DNA from: Hyperoodon ampullatus | Taxonomy: Eukaryota; Chordata; Mammalia; Artiodactyla; Ziphiidae | Length of the DNA stretch: 64,000 nucleotides | Assembly (NCBI GenBank): GCA_949752795.1 | Contig: CATKHW010000427.1 | Span: 1,178,001 to 1,242,000 of the forward strand | Direction: 5' to 3' | Shown here: positions 51,614 to 62,776 of the stretch, piece after piece | Numbering within the stretch: position 1 is the stretch's first letter | Layout of the letters: each line of letters begins with the position of its first letter | The notes under the pieces: model-generated | Databases searched by the model: none | The model's input: the letters and a program-made list of their open reading frames with translations, nothing else | What the model was told of the DNA's origin: nothing | Position numbers and translations under genes: made by a program

Positions 51614-53114
51614 CAGGTCTCCCTTACCAAATCTGGTTACTGGGGCAACAGAGCCTCAATGGAAGTCGTGTTCTAGATTGGAATTTAGAATGGAATGTGC
51701 CAGGAGAAAGCCCCTCAAGTTTGCCTCACTACTTCTTGTTCGTGTTTTTAATTTAATTTTTTATTTTTTATTACAGCAAATTTGATTACAATGTTTGGCT
51801 TGTTGTAGGTGTGGAAGATGTGGTTCTTTTACACATACACATATGTCTGCTCTTCCTGGGATCCTTTTCCCATGTACCTTATGACAGAATGTTGAGTAGT
51901 CTTCTCTTGGTATTCTGTAGGTCTTTGGTGATTATATATGTCACCTGTGTTTGTATATGTCTGTTAACCCCAATATCATAATGAAACCAATCCTCACACC
52001 TTTCCAGTGGTGAACCCTAAGTTTGTTGAATGAATCTGTGATTGCCCTTCTCCGTGGAAATATCTGCCCTGGTATCCATTTTTCGGTCACACCTATAAGA
52101 GATATGATATGATATGTGTCTTTCACTTTCTGACTTACAACAACTCACGTGCTTACCCCTAGACACACCTACGGTGCTACAAATGGCATTGTGTCCTTTT
52201 ATTCCTTGGCTTCTATTCTGCCTTAGCGAGGTCCATTTTCAACAATGTGATTCCCTGAGGGCTGAGGATTAGCTGACCTGGGTAGCCTGACCCTGCCGGC
52301 CGGCCCTCCCCAGGTGTGCCTGGGTTGAGGTCAATATAAACAGCGCTGCAGGCAGCAATAGCCCCTGAAGCTTTGCCTGACTCCATATTCTCTGCCCCGT
52401 CAGCAGTTTCGGGGCTGTGCTGGTGGGAGGGAGTGAGGGGCCACGGCTTTGTGGGTGGCCCGGTGTGAGTGGGTCTCTGCTGGACTTTCTGCAGGAGTTG
52501 CCAGGCTTCCACCTGTAATGAAGAGGATGTGTCACCCATACCTTCCGCTGGAATTTCTCTCCGGACAGAGGTGAGGAAGGAAAAAAGCAGTGGGGGCCGG
52601 GACAGGAGGGGTATCTCAGGCAGGGCAATGGAAAGCTTCCAGAAGAGCGCCCAGGGCCAGGACCATCCTGACTGGCCTGCAGGCACCAAGTTGGCCTGCG
52701 TGCTGTCGCTGGTGCGGCTCCACGGCCCTTCCTCTAGGCTTTCAAGCCCTTGTACATATTCAGGTGTTTTACCTGGGAAGGGTGGGAAAAGTTCAACAGC
52801 AGCTGGCCTGGGGCTCAGCTCACGGTTACTCACAGATGCCTCGGCATGGCCCCCCGCTTTGCAATGAGGACGCTCCTTGCGTAGGAGTGGGCTGCTGGCT
52901 CTATGGGAGATGATTCCCCACCTCTGACCAATTTCAGAATTGTTTACCGATGGAGCAAGTGCCCTGATTGTGTTTTCCTCTGTCTAACTCGTGGGTTCAG
53001 GTTTTTTTTTTTCTTTTTTGGTTCAAGTTAGATTTTATTCCTCTTTTATGTATTTATAGATATAAGCATGGGAATAATTCATTCATATAAATACATCTGT
53101 GTGAAGGGAAGAAC

Positions 53115-54099
53115 TTTTTTCTGTTTTATTTTTAAATTTTATTTTTTAAAATTTTGAAATTTAATTTTATTTATTTTTTATACAGCAGGTTATTATTAGT
53201 TATGTATTTTATGCATATACATGTATACAGGTCAATCCCAATCTCCCAACTCACCCCAACACCACCTCCCCATGGCTTCCCACACTTGGTGTCCATACGT
53301 GTGTTCTCTACCTCTGTGTCTCTATTTCTTCCCTGAAAACCAGTTCATCTGTACCATTTTTCTAGGTTCCACATATATGCATTAATATACAATATTTGTT
53401 TGTCTCTTTCTGACTTACTTCATTCTGTATGACAGTCTCTAGATCCATCGACGTCTCTACAAATGACCCAGTTTCATTCCTTCTTATGGCTGAGTAATAT
53501 TCCATTTTATATATGTACCACATCTTTATCCATTCGTCTGTCTGTGGGTATTTAGGTTGCTTCCATTACCTGGCTATCGTAAATGGTGCTGAAATGAGCA
53601 TTGTGGTGAATGTGCCTTTTTGATTTATGGTTTTATCTGGGTATATGCCCAGAAGTGGGATTGCTGGATCATATGGTAAGTCTATTTCTAGTTTTTTTAA
53701 GGAAACTCCATACTGTTCTCCATCGTGACTGTATCAATTTACATTTCCACCACTAGTGGAAGAGGGATCCTTTTGTCCACACCCTCCCCAGAATTCGTTG
53801 TTTGTAGATTTTCTGATGATGTCAGTTGTAACAGGTGTGAGGTGATACCTCAGTGGAGTTTTGATTTGCATTTCTCTAATAATTAGTGATGTTGAGCAGC
53901 TTTTCATGTGCGTCTTGGCCATCTCTGTGTCTTCTTTGAAGAAACGTCTCTTTAGATCTTCTGCCCATTTTTGTATTGGGTTGTTTGTTTTTTTTAATAT
54001 TAAGCTGCATGAGCTCTTTATATATATTGGAGATTAAACCTTTGTCCATTGATTCATTTGCAAATATTTTCGCCCATTCTGAGGGATGCTTTTTGCCAT
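53115..54099 (-). mobile_element. L1-A copy, U20
   Basis: Type a copy with a b-like tract between about 53398 and 53590. Confidence 0.88.
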
Positions 54100-54330
54100 T
54101 CCCGTTTTTTTAACAAAAAAAGAAAGAAAGAAAAAGAAGCAGAACACTAATGTGTGTAAAATATGCCTTTTGAAACTGTCGTTTTGAAATATGGACGTCC
54201 TTTGAATTTTTTGGTCGATATATGAACCCAGGATTTGTTTTCAGGGCAGGTGTCATTTACAGGCCTGCAATGATTTTGAATATCAACTGACCATTAGCGC
54301 TGGGATTAAAGCTGCTGTTGTGTGAAACGG

Positions 54331-54344
54331 CCACAAGGTGGCAG
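54331..54344 (+). promoter_or_regulatory. CTCF-like motif, U20
   Basis: Same 14-mer as U1. Confidence 0.65.
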
Positions 54345-55845
54345 CAGGTCTCCCTTACCAAATCTGGTTACTGGGGCAACAGAGCCTCAATGGAAGTCGT
54401 GTTCTAGATTGGAATTTAGAATGGAATGTGCCAGGAGAAAGCCCCTCAAGTTTGTCTCACTACTTCTTGTTCGTGTTTTTAATTTAATTTTTTATTTTTT
54501 ATTACAGCAAATTTGATTACAATGTTTGGCTTGTTGTAGGTGTGGAAGATGTGGTTCTTTTACACATACACATATGTCTGTTCTTCCTGGGATCCTTTTC
54601 CCATGTACCTTATGACAGAATGTTGAGTAGTCTTCTCTTGGTATTCTGTAGGTCTTTGGTGATTATATATGTCACCTGTGTTTGTATATGTCTGTTAACC
54701 CCAATATCATAATGAAACCAATCCTCACACCTTTCCATTGGTGAACCATAAGTTTGTTGAATGAATCTCTGATTGCCCTTCTCCGTGGAAATATCTGCCC
54801 TGGTATCCATTTTTCGGTCACACCTATAAGAGATATGATATGATATGTGTCTTTCACTTTCTGACTTACAACAACTCACGTGCTTACCTCTAGACACAAC
54901 TACGGTGCTACAAATGGCATTGTGTCCTTTTATTCCTTGGCTTCTATTCTGCCTTAGCGAGGTCCATTTTCAACAATGTGATTCCCTGAGGGCTGAGGAT
55001 TAGCTGACCTGGGTAGCCTGACCCTGCCGGCCGGCCCTCCCCAGGTGTGCCTGGGTTGAGGTCAATATAAACAGCGCTGCAGGCAGCAATAGCCCCTGAA
55101 GCTGTGCCTGACTCCATATTCTCTGCCCCGTCAGCAGTGTCGGGGCTGTGCTGGTGGGAGGGTGGGAGCGGCCACGGCTTTGTGGGTGGCCCGGTGTGAG
55201 TGGGTCTCTGCTGGACTTTCTGCAGGAGTTGCCAGGCTTCCACCTGTAAAGAAGAGGATGTGTCACCTCTACCATCCACTGGAATTTCTCTCCGGACAGA
55301 GGTGAGGAAGGAAAAAAGCAGTGGGGGCCGGGACAGGAGGGGTATCTCAGACCGGGCAATGGAAAGCTTCTAGAAGAGCGCCCAAGGCCAGGCCCATCCT
55401 GGCTGGCCTGCAGGCACCAAGTTGGCCTGCGTGCTGTCGCTGGTGTGGCTCCACGGCCCTTCCTCTAGGCTTTCAAGCCCTTGTACATATTCAGGTGTTT
55501 TACCTGAGAAGGGTGGGAAAAGTTCAACAGCAGCTGGCCTGGGGCTCAGCTCACGGTTACTCACAGATGCCTCGGCATGGCCCCCCGCTTTGCAATGAGG
55601 ACGCTCCTTGCGTAGGAGTGGGCTGCTGGCTCTATGGGAGATGATTCCCCACCTCTGACCAATTTCAGAATTGTTTACCGATGGAGCAAGTGCCCTGATT
55701 GTTTTTTCCTCTGTCTAACTCGTGGGTTCAGGTTTTTTTTTTTCTTTTTTGGTTCAAGTTAGATTTTATTCCTCTTTTATGTATTTATAGATATAAGCAT
55801 GGGAATAATTCATTCATATAAATACATCTGTGTGAAGGGAAGAAC

Positions 55846-56829
55846 TTTTTTCTGTTTTATTTTTAAATTTTATTTTTTAAAATTTTGAAATTTAATTTTA
55901 TTTATTTTTTATACAGCAGGTTATTATTAGTTATGTATTTTATGCATATACATGTATACAGGTCAATCCCAATCTCCCAACTCACCCCAACACCACCTCC
56001 CCGTGGCTTCCCACACTTGGTGTCCATACGTGGGTTCTCTACCTCTGTGTCTCTATTTCTTCCCTGCAAACCAGTTCATCTGTACCCTTTTTCTAGGTTC
56101 CACATATATGCATTAATATACAATATTTGTTTGTCTCTTTCTGACTTACTTCATTCTGTATGACAGTCTCTAGATCCATCGACGTCTCTACAAATGACCC
56201 AGTTTCATTCCTTCTTATGGCTGAGTAATATTCCATTTTATATATGTACCACATCTTTATCCATTCGTCTGTCTGTGGGTATTTAGGTTGCTTCCATTAC
56301 CTGGCTATCGTAAATGGTGCTGAAATGAGCATTGTGGTGAATGTGCCTTTTTGATTTATGGTTTTATCTGGGTATATGCCCAGAAGTGGGATTGCTGGAT
56401 CATATGGTAATTCTATTTCTAGTTTTTTTAAGGAAACTCCATACTGTTCTCCATCGTGACTGTATCAATTTACATTTCCACCACTAGTGGAAGAGGGATC
56501 CTTTTGTCCACACCCTCCCCAGAATTCGTTGTTTGTAGATTTTCTGATGATGCCAATTGTAACAGGTGTGAGGTGATACCTCATTGTAGTTTTGATTTGC
56601 ATTTCTCTAATAATTAGTGATGTTGAGCAGCTTTCCATGTGCGTCTTGGCCATCTCTGTGTCTTCTTTGAAGAAACGTCTCTTTAGATCTTCTGCCCATT
56701 TTTGTATTGGGTTGTTTGTTTTTTTAATATTAAGCTGCATGAGCTCTTTATATATATTGGAGATTAAACTTTTGTCCATTGATTCGTTTGCAAATATTTT
56801 CGCCCATTCTGAGGGATGCTTTTTGCCAT
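55846..56829 (-). mobile_element. L1-A copy, U21
   Basis: Type b copy. Confidence 0.88.
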
Positions 56830-57060
56830 TCCCGTTTTTTTAACAAAAAAAGAAAGAAAGAAAAAGAAGCAGAACACTAATGTGAGTAAAATATGCCTTT
56901 TGAAACTGTCGTTTTGAAATATGGACGTCCTTTGAATTTTTTGGTCGATATATGAACCCAGGATTTGTTTTCAGGGCAGGTGTCATTTACAGGCCTGCAA
57001 TGATTTTGAATATCAACTGACCATTAGCGCTGGGATTAAAGCTGCTGTTGTGTGAAACGG

Positions 57061-57074
57061 CCACAAGGTGGCAG
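57061..57074 (+). promoter_or_regulatory. CTCF-like motif, U21
   Basis: Same 14-mer as U1. Confidence 0.65.
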
Positions 57075-58576
57075 CAGGTCTCCCTTACCAAATCTGGTTA
57101 CTGGGGCAACAGAGCCTCAATGGAAGTCGTGTTCTAGATTGGAATTTAGAATGGAATGTGCCAGGAGAAAGCCCCTCAAGTTTGTCTCACTACTTCTTGT
57201 TCGTGTTTTTAATTTAATTTTTTATTTTTTATTACAGCAAATTTGATTACAATGTTTGGCTTGTTGTAGGTGTGGAAGATGTGGTTCTTTTACACATACA
57301 CATATGTCTGTTCTTCCTGGGATCCTTTTCCCATGTACCTTATGACAGAATGTTGAGTAGTCTTCTCTTGGTATTCTGTAGGTCTTTGGTGATTATATAT
57401 GTCACCTGTGTTTGTATATGTCTGTTAACCCCAATATCATAATGAAACCAATCCTCACACCTTTCCATTGGTGAACCATAAGTTTGTTGAATGAATCTGT
57501 GATTGCCCTTCTCCGTGGAAATATCTGCCCTGGTATCCATTTTGCGGTCACACCTATAAGAGATATGATATGATATGTGTCTTTCACTTTCTGACTTACA
57601 ACAACTCACGTGCTTACCTCTAGACACACCTACGGTGCTACAAATGGCATTGTGTCCTTTTATTCCTTGGCTTCTATTCTGCCTTAGCGAGGTCCATTTT
57701 CAACAATGTGATTCCCTGAGGGCTGAGGATTAGCTGACCTGGGTAGCCTGACCCTGCCGGCCGGCCCTCCCCAGGTGTGCCTGGGTTGAGGTCAATATAA
57801 ACAGCGCTGCAGGCAGCAATAGCCCCTGAAGCTGTGCCTGACTCCATATTCTCTGCCCCGTCAGCAGTGTCGGGGCTGTGCTGGTGGGAGGGTGGGAGCG
57901 GCCACGGCTTTGTGGGTGGCCCGGTGTGAGTGGGTCTCTGCTGGACTTTCTGCAGGAGTTGCCAGGCTTCCACCTGTAAAGAAGAGGATGTGTCACCTCT
58001 ACCATCCACTGGAATTTCTCTCCGGACAGAGGTGAGGAAGGAAAAAAGCAGTGGGGGCCGGGACAGGAGGGGTATCTCAGACCGGGCAATGGAAAGCTTC
58101 TAGAAGAGCGCCCAAGGCCAGGCCCATCCTGGCTGGCCTGCAGGCACCAAGTTGGCCTGCGTGCTGTCGCTGGTGTGGCTCCACGGCCCTTCCTCTAGGC
58201 TTTCAAGCCCTTGTACATATTCAGGTGTTTTACCTGAGAAGGGTGGGAAAAGTTCAACAGCAGCTGGCCTGGGGCTCAGCTCACGGTTACTCACAGATGC
58301 CTCGGCATGGCCCCCCGCTTTGCAATGAGGACGCTCCTTGCGTAGGAGTGGGCTGCTGGCTCTATGGGAGATGATTCCCCACCTCTGACCAATTTCAGAA
58401 TTGTTTACCGATGGAGCAAGTGCCCTGATTGTTTTTTCCTCTGTCTAACTCGTGGGTTCAGGTTTTTTTTTTTTCTTTTTTGGTTCAAGTTAGATTTTAT
58501 TCCTCTTTTATGTATTTATAGATATAAGCATGGGAATAATTCATTCATATAAATACATCTGTGTGAAGGGAAGAAC

Positions 58577-59560
58577 TTTTTTCTGTTTTATTTTTAAATT
58601 TTATTTTTTAAAATTTTGAAATTTAATTTTATTTATTTTTTATACAGCAGGTTATTATTAGTTATGTATTTTATGCATATACATGTATACAGGTCAATCC
58701 CAATCTCCCAACTCACCCCAACACCACCTCCCCGTGGCTTCCCACACTTGGTGTCCATACGTGGGTTCTCTACCTCTGTGTCTCTATTTCTTCCCTGCAA
58801 ACCAGTTCATCTGTACCCTTTTTCTAGGTTCCACATATATGCATTAATATACAATATTTGTTTGTCTCTTTCTGACTTACTTCATTCTGTATGACAGTCT
58901 CTAGATCCATCGACGTCTCTACAAATGACCCAGTTTCATTCCTTCTTATGGCTGAGTAATATTCCATTTTATATATGTACCACATCTTTATCCATTCGTC
59001 TGTCTGTGGGTATTTAGGTTGCTTCCATTACCTGGCTATCGTAAATGGTGCTGAAATGAGCATTGTGGTGAATGTGCCTTTTTGATTTATGGTTTTATCT
59101 GGGTATATGCCCAGAAGTGGGATTGCTGGATCATATGGTAATTCTATTTCTAGTTTTTTTAAGGAAACTCCATACTGTTCTCCATCGTGACTGTATCAAT
59201 TTACATTTCCACCACTAGTGGAAGAGGGATCCTTTTGTCCACACCCTCCCCAGAATTCGTTGTTTGTAGATTTTCTGATGATGCCAATTGTAACAGGTGT
59301 GAGGTGATACCTCATTGTAGTTTTGATTTGCATTTCTCTAATAATTAGTGATGTTGAGCAGCTTTCCATGTGCGTCTTGGCCATCTCTGTGTCTTCTTTG
59401 AAGAAACGTCTCTTTAGATCTTCTGCCCATTTTTGTATTGGGTTGTTTGTTTTTTTAATATTAAGCTGCATGAGCTCTTTATATATATTGGAGATTAAAC
59501 TTTTGTCCATTGATTCGTTTGCAAATATTTTCGCCCATTCTGAGGGATGCTTTTTGCCAT
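58577..59560 (-). mobile_element. L1-A copy, U22
   Basis: Type b copy, like U21. Confidence 0.88.
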
Positions 59561-59791
59561 TCCCGTTTTTTTAACAAAAAAAGAAAGAAAGAAAAAGAAG
59601 CAGAACACTAATGTGAGTAAAATATGCCTTTTGAAACTGTCGTTTTGAAATATGGACGTCCTTTGAATTTTTTGGTCGATATATGAACCCAGGATTTGTT
59701 TTCAGGGCAGGTGTCATTTACAGGCCTGCAATGATTTTGAATATCAACTGACCATTAGCGCTGGGATTAAAGCTGCTGTTGTGTGAAACGG

Positions 59792-59805
59792 CCACAAGGT
59801 GGCAG
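59792..59805 (+). promoter_or_regulatory. CTCF-like motif, U22
   Basis: Same 14-mer as U1, kept in the c/b hybrid unit. Confidence 0.65.
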
Positions 59806-61305
59806 CAGGTCTCCCTTACCAAATCTGGTTACTGGGGCAACAGAGCCTCAATGGAAGTCGTGTTCTAGATTGGAATTTAGAATGGAATGTGCCAGGAGAA
59901 AGCCCCTCAAGTTTGTCTCACTACTTCTTGTTCGTGTTTTTAATTTAATTTTTTATTTTTTATTACAGCAAATTTGATTACAATGTTTGGCTTGTTGTAG
60001 GTGTGGAAGATGTGGTTCTTTTACACATACACATATGTCTGTTCTTCCTGGGATCCTTTTCCCATGTACCTTATGACAGAATGTTGAGTAGTCTTCTCTT
60101 GGTATTCTGTAGGTCTTTGGTGATTATATATGTCACCTGTGTTTGTATATGTCTGTTAACCCCAATATCATAATGAAACCAATCCTCACACCTTTCCATT
60201 GGTGAACCATAAGTTTGTTGAATGAATCTGTGATTGCCCTTCTCCGTGGAAATATCTGCCCTGGTATCCATTTTGCGGTCACACCTATAAGAGATATGAT
60301 ATGATATGTGTCTTTCACTTTCTGACTTACAACAACTCACGTGCTTACCTCTAGACACACCTACGGTGCTACAAATGGCATTGTGTCCTTTTATTCCTTG
60401 GCTTCTATTCTGCCTTAGCGAGGTCCATTTTCAACAATGTGATTCCCTGAGGGCTGAGGATTAGCTGACCTGGGTAGCCTGACCCTGCCGGCCGGCCCTC
60501 CCCAGGTGTGCCTGGGTTGAGGTCAATATAAACAGCGCTGCAGGCAGCAATAGCCCCTGAAGCTGTGCCTGACTCCATATTCTCTGCCCGGTCAGCAGTG
60601 TCGGGGCTGTGCTGGTGGGAGGGAGTGAGGGGCCACGGCTTTGTGGGTGGCCCGGTGTGAGTGGGTCTCTGCTGGACTTTCTGCAGGAGTTGCCAGGCTT
60701 CCACCTGTAATGAAGAGGATGTGTCACCCATACCTTCCGCTGGAATTTCTCTCCGGACAGAGGTGAGGAAGGAAAAAAGCAGTGGGGGCCGGGACAGGAG
60801 GGGTATCTCAGGCAGGGCAATGGAAAGCTTCCAGAAGAGCACCCAGGGCCAGGACCATCCTGACTGGCCTGCAGGCACCAAGTTGGCCTGCGTGCTGTCG
60901 CTGGTGCGGCTCCACGGCCCTTCCTCTAGGCTTTCAAGCCCTTGTACATATTCAGGTGTTTTACCTGGGAAGGGTGGGAAAAGTTCAACAGCAGCTGGCC
61001 TGGGGCTCAGCTCACGGTTACTCACAGATGCCTCGGCATGGCCCCCCGCTTTGCAATGAGGACGCTCCTTGCGTAGGAGTGGGCTGCTGGCTGTATGGGA
61101 GATGATTCCCCACCTCTGAAGAATTTCAGAACTGTTTACCGATGGAGCAGGTGCCCTGATTGTGTTTTCCTCTGTCTAACTCGTGGGTTCAGGTTTTTTT
61201 TTTCTTTTTTGGTTCAAGTTAGATTTTATTCCTCTTTTATGTATTTATAGATATAAGCATGGGAATAATTCATTCATATAAATACATCTGTGTGAAGGGA
61301 AGAAC

Positions 61306-62290
61306 TTTTTTCTGTTTTATTTTTAAATTTTATTTTTTAAAATTTTGAAATTTAATTTTATTTATTTTTTATACAGCAGGTTATTATTAGTTATGTATTT
61401 TATGCATATACATGTATACAGGTCAATCCCAATCTCCCAACTCACCCCAACACCACCTCCCCGTGGCTTCCCACACTTGGTGTCCATACGTGGGTTCTCT
61501 ACCTCTGTGTCTCTATTTCTTCCCTGCAAACCAGTTCATCTGTACCATTTTTCTAGGTTCCACATATATGCATTAATATACAATATTTGTTTTTCTCTTT
61601 CTGACTTACTTCATTCTGTATGACAGTCTCTAGATCCATCGACGTCTCTACAAATGACCCAGTTTCATTCCTTCTTATGGCTGAGTAATATTCCATTTTA
61701 TATATGTACCACATCTTTATCCATTCGTCTGTCTGTGGGTATTTAGGTTGCTTCCATTACCTGGCTATCGTAAATAGTGCTGAAATGAGCATTGTGGTGA
61801 ATGTGCCTTTTTGATTTATGGTTTTATCTGGGTATATGCCCAGAAGTGGGATTGCTGGATCATATGGTAAGTCTATTTCTAGTTTTTTTAAGGAAACTCC
61901 ATACTGTTCTCCATCGTGACTGTATCAATTTACATTTCCACCACTAGTGGAAGAGGGATCCTTTTGTCCACACCCTCCCCAGAATTCGTTGTTTGTAGAT
62001 TTTCTGATGATGTCAGTTGTAACAGGTGTGAGGTGATACCTCAGTGGAGTTTTGATTTGCATTTCTCTAATAATTAGTGATGTTGAGCAGCTTTTCATGT
62101 GCGTCTTGGCCATCTCTGTGTCTTCTTTGAAGAAACGTCTCTTTAGATCTTCTGCCCATTTTTGTATTGGGTTGTTTGTTTTTTTTAATATTAAGCTGCA
62201 TGAGCTCTTTATATATATTGGAGATTAAACCTTTGTCCATTGATTCATTTGCAAATATTTTCGCCCATTCTGAGGGATGCTTTTTGCCAT
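61306..62290 (-). mobile_element. L1-A copy, U23
   Basis: Contains the c/a exchange point, between about 61495 and 61582. Confidence 0.88.
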
Positions 62291-62521
62291 TCCCGTTTTT
62301 TTAACAAAAAAAGAAAGAAAGAAAAAGAAGCAGAACACTAATGTGTGTAAAATATGCCTTTTGAAACTGTCGTTTTGAAATATGGACGTCCTTTGAATTT
62401 TTTGGTCGATATATGAACCCAGGATTTGTTTTCAGGGCAGGTGTCATTTACAGGCCTGCAATGATTTTGAATATCAACTGACCATTAGCGCTGGGATTAA
62501 AGCTGCTGTTGTGTGAAACGG

Positions 62522-62535
62522 CCACAAGGTGGCAG
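62522..62535 (+). promoter_or_regulatory. CTCF-like motif, U23
   Basis: Same 14-mer as U1, kept in the c/a hybrid unit. The next motif would fall beyond the window end. Confidence 0.65.
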
Positions 62536-62776
62536 CAGGTCTCCCTTACCAAATCTGGTTACTGGGGCAACAGAGCCTCAATGGAAGTCGTGTTCTAGAT
62601 TGGAATTTAGAATGGAATGTGCCAGGAGAAAGCCCCTCAAGTTTGTCTCACTACTTCTTGTTCGTGTTTTTAATTTAATTTTTTATTTTTTATTACAGCA
62701 AATTTGATTACAATGTTTGGCTTGTTGTAGGTGTGGAAGATGTGGTTCTTTTACACATACACATATGTCTGTTCTT

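Larger units (their letters stand above)
49130..51854 (+). repeat. Macrosatellite unit U19, type f
   Basis: Carries the f markers, cagaatattgag near 49160 (shared with U13), and the purine-tract deletion (unit length 2,725 bp). It keeps cattctgaggg where U3 and U13 have cattcttaggg. It opens the third higher-order repeat. Confidence 0.95.
51855..54585 (+). repeat. Macrosatellite unit U20, type a
   Basis: Has the a markers, but gtttgtctc near 53398 and aaatggtgc near 53582 inside L1-A are b-like, which suggests a short converted tract. Private changes are ttccagtggtg near 52003, cttacccctag near 52152 and ccctgaaaacc near 53331. Confidence 0.93.
54586..57315 (+). repeat. Macrosatellite unit U21, type b
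   Basis: Carries the full b set in the GC core (near 55150-55515) and in L1-A. A private acacaactacgg lies near 54894. Confidence 0.95.
57316..60046 (+). repeat. Macrosatellite unit U22, hybrid c/b
   Basis: The first 230 bp are c-like (ctgtgattg near 57497, where b has ctctgattg). From about 57890 onward it is a complete b unit. It carries cattttgcggtc at 57539, found elsewhere only in U23. Confidence 0.9.
60047..62776 (+). repeat. Macrosatellite unit U23, hybrid c/a
   Basis: The left part is type c (agagcaccc near 60837, ctgaagaatttcagaactg near 61116, gagcaggtgcc, acgtgggttc near 61490). The right part is type a (gtttttctc near 61579, ggtaagtct near 61867, gatgtcagttg near 62009, cctcagtggag near 62040, extra T near 62187). 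The switch lies between about 61495 and 61582. It shares cattttgcggtc with U22. Confidence 0.93.
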
